A DNA stretch of 64,000 nt from Pedobacter sp. AJM (lineage in GTDB: Bacteria > Bacteroidota > Bacteroidia > Sphingobacteriales > Sphingobacteriaceae): NCBI RefSeq assembly GCF_002197755.1, contig NZ_NHOT01000010.1, forward strand, positions 1-64,000, written 5' to 3'. Each line of letters begins with the position of its first letter. Positions within the stretch are counted from its first letter, which is position 1. Below are positions 1 through 8,142 of this stretch, in pieces. The notes under the pieces were generated by a model, which worked only from the letters and a program-made list of their open reading frames with translations, did no database searches and had not been told where the DNA came from. Made by a program: the position numbers and the translations under genes.

Positions 1-270
1 CGCCTGACGAAATGATATTTTAGAGGATTTCCGCTGATTTGTTTCCGTAATGGTCTTCTTAAATCAGCGGGATTTTTGTCATTGTCACATTGAGCCTGAC
101 GAAATGATATTTTAGAAGATTTCCGCTGATTTGTTTACGCGATAATCTTCTAAATCAGCGGGATTTTTGTCATTGCCACCTTGAGTCTGACGAAATGATA
201 TTTTAGAAGATTTCCGCTGATTTGTTTCCGTGATGGTCTTCTTGAATCCGGGAGATTTTTTTAAAGGGTG
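1..270. repeat. Three tandem copies of a ~92-bp structured intergenic repeat
   Basis: Copies begin near 2, 94 and 185 with the shared phrase CCTGACGAAATGATATTTTAG (copy 3 has one change); the third decays after about 242. Each holds two interleaved inverted repeats. In copy 2, AGAAGATT (114-121) matches AATCTTCT (144-151), and CCGCTGATTT (123-132) matches AAATCAGCGG (152-161), so the order is A, B, A', B'. The A/A' pairing survives in all three copies if G-T pairs are allowed; B/B' is lost in copy 3. No coding potential is seen. It may be a dispersed REP-like family, but that needs the rest of the genome. Confidence 0.85.
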
Positions 271-300
271 AAAAAATGGCCTGCGAAACACAGACCATTT
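271..300 (-). terminator. Intrinsic terminator of the trehalose gene
   Basis: Read on the minus strand: AAATGGTCTG, a 7-base loop, CAGGCCATTT, then a T run. The 10-bp stem has one G-T pair. It sits 27 bases past the stop codon of the trehalose synthase/phosphatase gene. Confidence 0.8.
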
Positions 301-326
301 GAATTATGTATTATGTACGAAATAAA

Positions 327-2525
327 TTAAAGTGATGGTTGAATTTCTATAACCTCATCTTTTAATAAACCCCAAAGTAATTTCCTCACTTCCTTAAAGT
401 CATTTAAATAATATTTCGCTTCAGAGATGTTATTTCCCACTTTGATGGTAAATGCATCATTTGGAAGGGCTTTGAAAATATCTTCATCGGTATGGTCATC
501 GCCAAGTGCCAGGATGAAATCGGGTTGCTTACCATACAGCCAGTTAAGTGCAGCTTTTCCTTTATTTACTTCCATGTTCTTAAATTCGATGACCTTATTG
601 CCCGGCATTAACTGTAGTCCCTTATCTGCGGCCAGAATCTTCAGGTGACTTACAATTTCATTTGCCCTTAAATCGCCTAATCCCTCTTCTGCCTTGCGGT
701 AATGCCACACTAAGGAATAACTTTTTTCTTCAATGAAAGAGCCGGGTGTCCTGTCTGTATAAGTTTCCAGGATAGATTTCATTTCCTGTTTCCATTGATC
801 GGTGAGGAGTGGCAAACAATTCCATTTATCGCCATAGGCTTTTTGCCAGGCACCATGTTCCGCGATAAGGTCTACCTTTAAATGACCAAACCATTTTTCA
901 AGGGTTTCATTTCTTCTGCCACTGATGATGACCACGGTATTTGCCGGATCTGCCGTTAACCTGGTAATTAAATTATAAAGTTCCTCATCAGGCGATGCAT
1001 CATCAATATTTCCGGCAAAATCTACCAGGGTTCCATCATAATCAAGGAATAATACCCGGTTTGTGGTATGATCATATTTTTCAGAAATTACTTCTTTAAT
1101 CGCCGTTACGGCATGTTTTGTAAGTAATGAGTTTTGAGAATCTTTCACTTCGTCTAGTCTTAATATAAAATTATTTACCCAATGCTTCACATTGAATTTT
1201 TCTACAATGTTCCGCATGGCTTTCATGCGGATGTGCTGTTCTTCTACTGGCATTTTTAAAGCCAATACGATGGCTTCCATAATGTCTCCAATGTTATTTG
1301 GATTCACAATTACTGCATCTGTTAGTTCCTTGGATGCGCCAGCCATTTCGCTTAAAATAAGTACGCCGTTGTTATGATTTCTACTGGCTACATATTCTTT
1401 ACTTACTAAATTCATACCGTCACGCATGGGGGTAACCAGGCAAATGTCTGCAGTGGCATAAAGGGCTGATAAAATTTCAATCGGAAAAGAGCGATAAAAA
1501 TAGTTTACCGGAATCCAGTTAATGGAGCGGTACCGGGCATTTAAATTCCCTACAAACTGGTCAATTTGTTCTTTTAAATCCCTGTATTGCGGAACAGTGT
1601 CTCTGGATGGGACCACAATCATGTACAACTCTATCTTACCAATAAATTCGGGATGAGCCTGCAATAATAATTCCAGCGCTTTTAGGCGCTCCAGAATGCC
1701 TTTACTGTAGTCAAGCCGGTCAATGGAGAGGATAACTTTCATGTCTTCCTTTCCGTTCCGGAAGTATTCAATTTCTTTTTGAACTTCATCGTGCGACGTA
1801 AGATTGGAAAACTTATCAAAATCAATGCCCATTGGAAAGGCTTCAACTACAATCTGCCTTTCGTTGTTGTTTAAAACATTGGCTGTTGAATTTACCGGTA
1901 ATAAGCGGGTTGCTGTACTTAAAAAGTGGCGCACATCATCATAGGTATGGAAACCAATCAGGTCGGCGCCTAACATGCCGTTCAGCAATTCATCCCTCCA
2001 GGGAATTAACCTGAATATCTCATAAGATGGAAAGGGAATATGCTGAAAGAAGCCTATGGTAGATTGTGGCAATTGATCACGCAGGATGCCTGGCAGGAGC
2101 AGGAGCTGATAATCCTGAATCCATATTTTATCTTTTGCAGAAAGTACATTTGAAGCGGCTTTTGCAAATTTATGATTTACGGATTTATAACAATCCCAAT
2201 AACTTTGTTCATAATGCGCATAGGTAACGAGATAATGAAAAACAGGCCATAAAACCTCGTTTGAAAAACCTTCGTAATATAAATTAATTTCTTCCTGGGT
2301 AAGAAATACCGGGTAGAGGTTAAGTACAGCGAGTTTATCTATGACTTCCTGTTGCCTTTCTTCCGGAACTTCAATTCCCGGCCAGCCAATCCAGATGGAG
2401 TTACCTGTTTTATAAACATCTCCAAGGCCTGTTGCGAGTCCGCCTTCACTTGGGATGAAGGTATACTCGTTATTTTCTTCTATAATTTTAACGGGTAGTC
2501 TGTTCGATATTATAACTGTTTTCAT
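327..2525 (-). CDS. Bifunctional trehalose-6-phosphate synthase/phosphatase (OtsA-OtsB fusion)
   Basis: Makes trehalose from UDP-glucose and glucose-6-phosphate through trehalose-6-phosphate, in the cytosol. The N-terminal ~480 residues are a GT20 synthase: SNRLP at the start, WIQDYQLLLLP, and SIDRLDYSKG carrying the Arg and Lys that bind the donor phosphates. The last ~240 residues are a HAD phosphatase with LDYDGTLVDF (nucleophile Asp) and GDDHTDEDIF (metal-binding acidic pair). Both halves look intact. The frame is open to a GTG at 2546, but the internal ATG at 2525 (MKTVIISNRLP) fits the family N-terminus better, giving 732 residues. It stands alone, with its own terminator. Likely roles are osmotic or desiccation stress. 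Confidence 0.95.
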   Translation of the reverse strand: MKTVIISNRLPVKIIEENNEYTFIPSEGGLATGLGDVYKTGNSIWIGWPGIEVPEERQQEVIDKLAVLNLYPVFLTQEEINLYYEGFSNEVLWPVFHYLVTYAHYEQSYWDCYKSVNHKFAKAASNVLSAKDKIWIQDYQLLLLPGILRDQLPQSTIGFFQHIPFPSYEIFRLIPWRDELLNGMLGADLIGFHTYDDVRHFLSTATRLLPVNSTANVLNNNERQIVVEAFPMGIDFDKFSNLTSHDEVQKEIEYFRNGKEDMKVILSIDRLDYSKGILERLKALELLLQAHPEFIGKIELYMIVVPSRDTVPQYRDLKEQIDQFVGNLNARYRSINWIPVNYFYRSFPIEILSALYATADICLVTPMRDGMNLVSKEYVASRNHNNGVLILSEMAGASKELTDAVIVNPNNIGDIMEAIVLALKMPVEEQHIRMKAMRNIVEKFNVKHWVNNFILRLDEVKDSQNSLLTKHAVTAIKEVISEKYDHTTNRVLFLDYDGTLVDFAGNIDDASPDEELYNLITRLTADPANTVVIISGRRNETLEKWFGHLKVDLIAEHGAWQKAYGDKWNCLPLLTDQWKQEMKSILETYTDRTPGSFIEEKSYSLVWHYRKAEEGLGDLRANEIVSHLKILAADKGLQLMPGNKVIEFKNMEVNKGKAALNWLYGKQPDFILALGDDHTDEDIFKALPNDAFTIKVGNNISEAKYYLNDFKEVRKLLWGLLKDEVIEIQPSL

Positions 2526-2694
2526 GCTTGTATTTGATGTATCCACATAAATAAAAGCTTGTAACAGCGTTTTTGTTTGAATATTCGTGTTAAAAAAACA
2601 TTGAAATGATTTAAACCAAATTATATTACCAATAACTTTTCAAAACTTAAGGGTGTGAAAAGGTCAGGTTTGACTCTGATTTTTTAAATCCGGA

Positions 2695-4053
2695 TCAGAC
2701 GTAATTGAATACTAAAGAAAAAGTGGTTTGTTCATTCGGAACAGACACAACTTCTATACTTCCGCGATGCATTTTCATAATGTTGCGGCTAATGGTTAAG
2801 CCAATGCCCGAACCATTTTTCCTGGTGGTATAAAAAGGAACAAAAATCTTTTCCAGATCTGACTGATCTATTCCCTTACCATTATCGGTGACGTCTATAT
2901 AAAGTTTAGTGTTTTCCAACCGGTGCCTAACTGTGATATGAGGCTGATCAAATCCTTCAACCGCATAAATACTGTTGGTGATGAGGTTAATCAATACCTG
3001 TTCAATCAGTTTTAAATCAAGTTGAACAGTAATTTTTGAACTGGTTTGTTCAATATCCAAAAGCACATTTTTAACTTTCGCAAAAGGCTGCATTAAAACC
3101 ATGATGTGTTTTAAAATTTCGCCAATGGTATGCGATTCGAGATTTGGTGTAGGTAACTCTGCAATGAGGCGGTAATCCTTTACAAAATCCAGCAATCCGG
3201 CAGAACGGCGTTTAATTGTTTGAAGGGCCATTTTCAGGTCTTCCATCTCATCTATATTCAGGTTTTCCTTATCAGTAACCATGCTGTTAATGGTATCAGA
3301 CAACGAACTGATCGGTGTTATGGAATTTAAAATTTCATGTGAAATGACACCTATTAACCGGTTCCAGGCTTCAGTTTCTTTTTGTTCAATTTCATCCTTA
3401 ATGTTTTGAAAGCTGATGATCGTATAATTTTTCCCGTATAAGTTAAGGGGAATAACTTCCGTTGAAAGTTGAATAAACTTCTCCTGTATTTTCAGTTCCA
3501 GGAAACGTTTGCCGCCACCGGATATCTGATCAATTTCATTTGCGAATGCCGGTAAATGTTGTTTTAAGCGATGCCAGTATTTGTAAGCGGGCACAGCCAG
3601 TAAATTTGAGGCTGCCTGGTTAAAGAAGGCAATTTCCTGATTTTGGCTCGTTGTTGTAGCATTGTTAATTACGATTACCCCTACAGGAACCTGCTCCAGA
3701 ATGGTTTTAATAAGCTGAAACATGGCTTCCTGCTCTAAGCGGATCTGTTTATGAACCTGAAGAATCTCCCCAAATGATTCGTACAGCTCCGGGAAACTTC
3801 CTTTGGTGGTTTTGTTTTTAAAATTTAAGGTATGATCGCGTGTTTTAACTGCCAATATAAACCGTTTGATATCCGAACGGATTTCATTGATATAATGGTA
3901 CAAGGAGATGACGGTACCCAGAAAGATCAGTCCCACCCCGATAATGGTAAACCAGAGTTGTGTATTTTTAATAAGGTAGAACAGCAGGTAAGCCAGTATA
4001 TTGATCACCAGCAACCGGAATATTAAACGGAAAGTAAAACGTTTGTAAAACAT
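2695..4053 (-). CDS. Membrane sensor histidine kinase (NtrY-like) paired with the sigma-54 regulator
   Basis: 452 residues. Two membrane helices near residues 10-28 and 34-53 leave almost no periplasmic loop, so the signal is probably sensed in or near the membrane. A PAS-like segment spans about 115-220. The phospho-acceptor is His239 in ISHEILNSITPI, the HExxNxxTPI form seen in NtrY-type kinases. The ATPase domain has the N box (LINLITNSIYAV), DNGKGI and GSGIGLTI. It lies 91 bp downstream of the response regulator gene on the same strand, so the two should be co-transcribed and form one two-component system. The neighbouring divergent export operon is the obvious target. Confidence 0.92.
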   Translation of the reverse strand: MFYKRFTFRLIFRLLVINILAYLLFYLIKNTQLWFTIIGVGLIFLGTVISLYHYINEIRSDIKRFILAVKTRDHTLNFKNKTTKGSFPELYESFGEILQVHKQIRLEQEAMFQLIKTILEQVPVGVIVINNATTTSQNQEIAFFNQAASNLLAVPAYKYWHRLKQHLPAFANEIDQISGGGKRFLELKIQEKFIQLSTEVIPLNLYGKNYTIISFQNIKDEIEQKETEAWNRLIGVISHEILNSITPISSLSDTINSMVTDKENLNIDEMEDLKMALQTIKRRSAGLLDFVKDYRLIAELPTPNLESHTIGEILKHIMVLMQPFAKVKNVLLDIEQTSSKITVQLDLKLIEQVLINLITNSIYAVEGFDQPHITVRHRLENTKLYIDVTDNGKGIDQSDLEKIFVPFYTTRKNGSGIGLTISRNIMKMHRGSIEVVSVPNEQTTFSLVFNYV

Positions 4054-4059
4054 ATTTTA

Positions 4060-4141
4060 AGGTTGAGGGTTGAAGGTTTTAAGGTGGAGGATTTTGCTTG
4101 CGAGATAAACCTCTCGCTCGCTGCCTTTTACCTTCTACCTT
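4060..4141. repeat. Imperfect inverted repeat between regulator and kinase genes
   Basis: The gap holds AAGGT-type words on one side (4060-4092) and their complement on the other (4124-4140), around an inner hairpin GCGAG/CTCGC. On the minus strand it could fold into a long imperfect stem in the mRNA between the regulator and the kinase. It has no clear T tract, so it is more likely a processing or attenuation element, or just a low-complexity filler, than a terminator. Confidence 0.5.
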
Positions 4142-4144
4142 AGA

Positions 4145-5554
4145 TTATATTCCAAATTTCTCTATTCTTCTGTACAAAGCTGCCCTGGTTAAACCCAGTT
4201 CGGCGGCAGCTTTTGATATATTTCCTTTGTGTTTATCAATGGCTTTCTGCACCATCATTTTTTCCATATCACCCAATGCCATTTCTTCGGGTACAGTATT
4301 AGTTTGGGTAAAACGTTGCGGACTAAGCTGTAAATCTTCATCAGTAATTTCTTTTCCATCACTCATAATAACCGCCCGCTCCAACACATGCTGCAGCTCC
4401 CGCACATTTCCAGGCCATTTATAATTTAAAAGGATTTCTTCAGCTTTGCTGCTTAAATTTCGGGTTTCTTTATGGTATTTTGAGCTGAACACCTGCATAA
4501 AATGATTGGCTAAAAGCAGAATATCTGTACCGCGTTGTCGCAAAGGTGGCAATAACAGTTCAACTGTATTGATCCGGAACAGTAAATCCTGTCTGAATGT
4601 ATTTTTGGCAACCATTTCATTCAGGGGCATATTGGTTGCAGTGATCAAACGAACATCTACTTTGCGCGCTTTGCTTTCACCTAAACGAATCACCGTTCTG
4701 TTTTGTAACACACTTAACAGTTTAGCCTGTAAAGGAAGGGTTAAATTCCCGATTTCATCTAAAAAGATCGTCCCGCCATCTGCGAGTTCGAAACGGCCGG
4801 GTTTATCTTCTTTTGCATCGGTAAAAGCACCCTTGGCATAGCCAAAAAGCTCGCTTTCAAATAAGTTTTCATTGAGCGATCCTAAATCCACATGCATAAA
4901 AACCTGGTTCTTCCGTTGCGAGTTTCCATGGATCTCATAGGCGAAAACCTGTTTTCCGGTACCGTTCTCACCGAGGATTAAAACGTTGGCATCTGTAGGT
5001 GCTACCTTTAATAACGTATTTTGCAGCTGTTTAATGCCTGTTGCCTGACCTACAATGTTTTCAAACCCCCGTGTTAAATCTTTTTGTAATGAGGTATGAA
5101 TTTTTTCGAGTTTCTTTACTTTCCGGTTAGATTCGCGAAGTTTTGAAGCTGCAGAAAGGGTAGCAAATAGTTTTTCATTTTCCCAGGGCTTGAGGATAAA
5201 ATCAGTTGCACCTTTTTTAATGGCCTTTACGGCGAGCTCCACATTTCCAAAAGCAGTCATCAGGATCACCACATAATCCTTATCAATGGATAAAATATGC
5301 TCAAGCCAATACAAGCCTTCCCGCCCGTCGCTGGCACCTTTCTGGTAGTTCATGTCGAGCAAAATAATATCTACCTCATTCCTGCTCAATAACACATTAA
5401 TTTCTTTGGGCGATTTACAGGTGATGACCTGCTTTACCTGTTGTTTGAGGAAGAGACGGGCACTTAACAAGATATCATCATCATCATCAATGATTAAAAC
5501 TGTGGCTTCTAAACCCCCAGGGCCTAAAGGGGAGCTTTCCTTTCTATCATTCAT
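4145..5554 (-). CDS. NtrC-family sigma-54-dependent response regulator
   Basis: 469 residues in three parts. The receiver domain has the phospho-acceptor Asp67 in IILLDMNY. The AAA+ domain has Walker A GENGTGK (195-201) and the sigma-54-contacting loop, here GAFTDA (242-247) where the usual sequence is GAFTGA. The C-terminus is a Fis-type helix-turn-helix (GNISKAAAELGLTRAALYRRIEKFGI region). It would activate RNA polymerase-sigma-54 from distant sites after phosphorylation by the kinase at 2695-4053. It is divergent from the export operon starting at 5852, which has a candidate sigma-54 promoter, so that operon is the likely target. Confidence 0.95.
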   Translation of the reverse strand: MNDRKESSPLGPGGLEATVLIIDDDDDILLSARLFLKQQVKQVITCKSPKEINVLLSRNEVDIILLDMNYQKGASDGREGLYWLEHILSIDKDYVVILMTAFGNVELAVKAIKKGATDFILKPWENEKLFATLSAASKLRESNRKVKKLEKIHTSLQKDLTRGFENIVGQATGIKQLQNTLLKVAPTDANVLILGENGTGKQVFAYEIHGNSQRKNQVFMHVDLGSLNENLFESELFGYAKGAFTDAKEDKPGRFELADGGTIFLDEIGNLTLPLQAKLLSVLQNRTVIRLGESKARKVDVRLITATNMPLNEMVAKNTFRQDLLFRINTVELLLPPLRQRGTDILLLANHFMQVFSSKYHKETRNLSSKAEEILLNYKWPGNVRELQHVLERAVIMSDGKEITDEDLQLSPQRFTQTNTVPEEMALGDMEKMMVQKAIDKHKGNISKAAAELGLTRAALYRRIEKFGI

Positions 5555-5702
5555 ATCGGATGTATTGTTAAAACTTCAATTAATTTGAACATGGCTAAAT
5601 TCTTTTCAAATGTTGTTCTTGAGGGTAATTTCTTTTGGAATTTGTCATTTCCACCTCGCCTGTAACTGCCACTTTATTGGGGGCATGCGGTAAATTTAGC
5701 CA

Positions 5703-5742
5703 AACTGTCCGCTCCCGCACAATAACTGTCCGAAAATGAACA
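5703..5742 (+). promoter_or_regulatory. Candidate upstream activating sites for the sigma-54 regulator
   Basis: AACTGTCCG occurs at 5703-5711 and again at 5724-5732, exactly 21 bp apart (about two helical turns). Each begins an imperfect dyad with a 4-base spacer: TGTCCG-CTCC-CGCACA (5706-5721) and TGTCCG-AAAA-TGAACA (5727-5742). They lie about 90-125 bp upstream of the predicted start of transcription, the usual place for NtrC-type enhancers. Assignment to the adjacent regulator is inferred. Confidence 0.6.
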
Positions 5743-5805
5743 TAATAAATTTAATAATTTTTTTAATATTCTGATTTTAAGGTGTTTAATTGTTTTTTAT
5801 TGCTT

Positions 5806-5820
5806 TGGCACATACTTGGT
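5806..5820 (+). promoter_or_regulatory. Candidate sigma-54 (-24/-12) promoter of the export operon
   Basis: TGGCACATACTTGGT matches the TGGCAC-N5-TTGC pattern fully in the -24 block and partly in the -12 block (TGGT instead of TTGC). Predicted transcription start is near 5832, 20 bases before the ATG at 5852. The divergent sigma-54 activator gene next to it strengthens the call; the missing C at -12 weakens it. Confidence 0.6.
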
Positions 5821-5851
5821 TAATAAGCAAATCAAATAGTACAACCGAACA

Positions 5852-7096
5852 ATGGATAAAAAAATAGAGAAGAAAAGATTTAGCCGTAAAACCTTAATTA
5901 TGATTGGAGGAGCAATAGCATTTGTGGCCATTGTACTTTATGGTTATACTTTATCACTTAAAAAAACATATCATGCAGATGCAGAGAAGTTAACCATTAG
6001 CAAAGTAGCATACGGCGATTTTGAAGATGTGGCGCTCCTGAACGCCAGCGTTGTTCCATTAACATCTGTTATCGTAAGTTCATCTGAAGGAGGTACGGTT
6101 GCTGAAATCTTTACAGAGAATGGTGCTTCTGTTGTAAAAGGTACTCCATTATTGAGAATCTCGAACGCTAATGCAATGTTAAGTTATACCTCAAGCCAAA
6201 CCGCTGCGACTGAGCAAATTAATCAACTGCGTAAGTCCAGATTGGATTTGGAGCAAAATCAAAGGGTTTTAAATCAGGATGTTTTAGATGTCGAAAATAG
6301 CTTAAGAACTGCTGCGCGTCAGTATCATTTAGATAGTGCACTTTTTGCGAAAAAGGTGATCACCCTACAGGAGTTTAATAAATCAAGTCAGGATTATGAA
6401 TATTACCAGGGTAAACTTAAGATTGTTCGCCAGGCTGTAAAACAAGAAAATCAAAGCAGGAGAATGCAGCTGATGCAAATTGACCAGTCAATGGCGCAGA
6501 TGAATGAAAGTTTGGAAATGATCCGCAAAAACATTGAGAACATGACCATCAAGGCACCTGTTTCCGGAAAATTATCATCTTATGATCCGGTTACCGGTAA
6601 ATCATATAACTCCAATGAAATGATTGGGAAAATTGATGTATTGCAGGGATATAAATTACAGGCTGGTGTGGATGAATACTATATTAATCGTGTAAAAGAG
6701 GGGCAAACTTCCACCTGTGAATTCAACGGGAAAACGTACAACCTGACGGTTAGTAAAGTAATCCCCGAAGTTACAGCGGGCCAGTTTCAGGTTGAAATAG
6801 TGTTTAAAGGTGCAGCTCCGGAAGGTTTGCGCAGGGGTTTATCCTTGCAAACCAAGTTAACCTTATCGGATAACAGCAAATCATTATTGCTGGCACAGGG
6901 GCAGTTTTTCCAAAGTACGGGCGGCTCATGGGTATTTGTGGTGAATAATGGCAAGGCAACCAAGAAAAACGTAAAAATAGGGCGAAAAAATTATCTTTAT
7001 TATGAAATATTGGATGGTTTGGCTAAGGGTGATGAAGTGATTACCTCATCTTACGATCAGTTTAACCAGTACGACCAGTTGGAGATCGCTAAGTAG
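5852..7096 (+). CDS. HlyD/MFP-family periplasmic adaptor of an ABC exporter
   Basis: 414 residues. A single membrane anchor lies at about 17-35 (LIMIGGAIAFVAIVLYGYTL), preceded by a lysine-rich cytoplasmic tip. Then follow a split barrel-sandwich (lipoyl-like) domain around residues 65-105 and 220-250, separated by a helical hairpin (about 110-215) rich in Gln, Arg and Leu, and a beta-barrel plus membrane-proximal region. This is the MacA/HlyD architecture that bridges an inner-membrane pump to an outer-membrane channel. No TolC-like gene is present in the window. First gene of a three-gene operon with the ATPase and permease that follow. Confidence 0.9.
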   Translation: MDKKIEKKRFSRKTLIMIGGAIAFVAIVLYGYTLSLKKTYHADAEKLTISKVAYGDFEDVALLNASVVPLTSVIVSSSEGGTVAEIFTENGASVVKGTPLLRISNANAMLSYTSSQTAATEQINQLRKSRLDLEQNQRVLNQDVLDVENSLRTAARQYHLDSALFAKKVITLQEFNKSSQDYEYYQGKLKIVRQAVKQENQSRRMQLMQIDQSMAQMNESLEMIRKNIENMTIKAPVSGKLSSYDPVTGKSYNSNEMIGKIDVLQGYKLQAGVDEYYINRVKEGQTSTCEFNGKTYNLTVSKVIPEVTAGQFQVEIVFKGAAPEGLRRGLSLQTKLTLSDNSKSLLLAQGQFFQSTGGSWVFVVNNGKATKKNVKIGRKNYLYYEILDGLAKGDEVITSSYDQFNQYDQLEIAK

Positions 7097-7198
7097 TATC
7101 CTTATCCGAGCTCCCCGGAGGGAAGCAAAAAGTAAAACCTAAATAACGAAAAAGCTAACTTGTTAGCACAAATTAATTTAATATGAACACTCCAAAAG

Positions 7199-7217
7199 CC
7201 CTTCCTGCCAGGGAGGG
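7199..7217. repeat. Short inverted repeat in the export operon
   Basis: CCCTTCCTG, one base, CAGGGAGGG: a 9-bp stem with one G-T pair, followed by a GT/GGG-rich run. It lies between adaptor and ATPase genes and has no T tract, so it should not stop transcription. It may stabilise or process the mRNA. Confidence 0.6.
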
Positions 7218-7233
7218 TTGGGTGGGGCTAAAA

Positions 7234-7247
7234 ACCTGATACTAAAA
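7234..7247 (+). promoter_or_regulatory. 14-base element before the ATPase start, shared with the permease gene
   Basis: ACCTGATACTAAAA lies 4 bases before the ATG of the ATPase gene. The identical 14-mer precedes the permease ATG at 8128-8141. It may act in translation initiation or be a duplication scar; function unknown. Confidence 0.5.
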
Positions 7248-7251
7248 CGCT

Positions 7252-7950
7252 ATGATTAAAATAGAAAATCTGGAAAAAGTTTACAAAACTGAAGAAGTCG
7301 AAACTACGGCCCTGAACGGCATTAACCTTCACGTCAAAGCGGGAGAATTTGTTTCTATCATGGGCCCTTCAGGCTGCGGAAAGTCTACATTATTGAATGT
7401 AATGGGATTATTGGATAAGCCAGAAAGTGGCAGTTATAAATTTATCGATACTGAACTTTTAAGTTTAAACGACAGAGAGCGCTCCAATTTCAGGAAACGA
7501 AATATGGGCTTTGTTTTCCAGAATTTTAATTTGATAGACGAATTAACCGTATTTGAAAACATCGAACTGCCTTTAATTTACAATAAAATCCCGGCAGCAG
7601 AGCGGAAGCAACTGGTGAACGAAATCATTGAACGGATGAATATCGTTAACCGCAGTGGCCACTTTCCACAACAACTTTCCGGTGGACAGCAACAACGGGT
7701 TGCCGTGGCAAGGGCATTAGTGACCAAGCCAAAATTAGTTCTGGCCGATGAGCCTACCGGAAACCTGGATAGCTCGCATGGCAATGAAGTGATGGAATTG
7801 CTTTGTGAACTGAATGAAACCGGAACTACAATCGTGATGGTAACGCACTCCAGTCATGATGCCAGTTTTTCCAACAGAATCATTAACCTGAAAGATGGTC
7901 ATGTAATTTCTGAAAAGATAAATAAAAGTAGAAACGAAGAGCTGATCTAA
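7252..7950 (+). CDS. ABC transporter ATP-binding protein (MacB/LolD family)
   Basis: 232 residues, the usual length for a stand-alone LolD/MacB-type ATPase. It has Walker A GPSGCGKST (about 39-47), Q loop (FVFQNFNLIDELT), signature LSGGQQQR, Walker B LVLADEPTGNLDS, and the H loop His in MVTHSSHD. It would power the FtsX-like permease encoded downstream at 8143 and, with the HlyD-type adaptor upstream, form a tripartite pump that moves substrates from the periplasm or outer leaflet of the inner membrane outward. Substrate unknown; antimicrobial peptides, lipids or lipoproteins are typical for the family. Confidence 0.95.
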   Translation: MIKIENLEKVYKTEEVETTALNGINLHVKAGEFVSIMGPSGCGKSTLLNVMGLLDKPESGSYKFIDTELLSLNDRERSNFRKRNMGFVFQNFNLIDELTVFENIELPLIYNKIPAAERKQLVNEIIERMNIVNRSGHFPQQLSGGQQQRVAVARALVTKPKLVLADEPTGNLDSSHGNEVMELLCELNETGTTIVMVTHSSHDASFSNRIINLKDGHVISEKINKSRNEELI

Positions 7951-8010
7951 GGCTTAAACCTTACACCTCGTAAAAAAGATTTTAGTTTAGTTAATGATAG
8001 GTCTTCCTAA

Positions 8011-8034
8011 AAATCTTCCCGGATGGGAAGATTT
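8011..8034. repeat. Perfect 10-bp inverted repeat between ATPase and permease genes
   Basis: AAATCTTCCC, a 4-base GGAT loop, GGGAAGATTT. The stem is perfect but is followed by AGGC, not a T run, so it is not a standard terminator. It lies in the 192-bp gap within the operon and could set mRNA stability or processing. Confidence 0.65.
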
Positions 8035-8127
8035 AGGCAAGGCGCTGGAAAAGCTGACTAAACCGAAAATATAAAATTAAAGAGGCTAAGGCTTTCATAT
8101 ACCTGTCTTGAATAATTGATACTATTT

Positions 8128-8141
8128 ACCTGATACTAAAA
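8128..8141 (+). promoter_or_regulatory. Second copy of the 14-base start-proximal element
   Basis: ACCTGATACTAAAA, one base before the permease ATG, identical to 7234-7247 before the ATPase gene. Confidence 0.5.
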
Positions 8142-8142
8142 G

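Noticed and set aside
111-165. H-type RNA pseudoknot
   Set aside because: Arms A' and B' abut with no connecting loop and only one base separates A and B, so both full stems cannot form together; alternative hairpins are more likely.
1-270. CRISPR array
   Set aside because: Only three units, and no unique spacers: the whole 92-bp unit is repeated. No cas gene nearby.
4098-4424. 108-codon plus-strand frame
   Set aside because: Opposite the helix-turn-helix end of the sigma-54 activator; no family resemblance.
7183-7239. 18-residue peptide (MNTPKALPAREGWVGLKT)
   Set aside because: It is translated from a hairpin-bearing repeat between two operon genes; short frames over such repeats are expected by chance.
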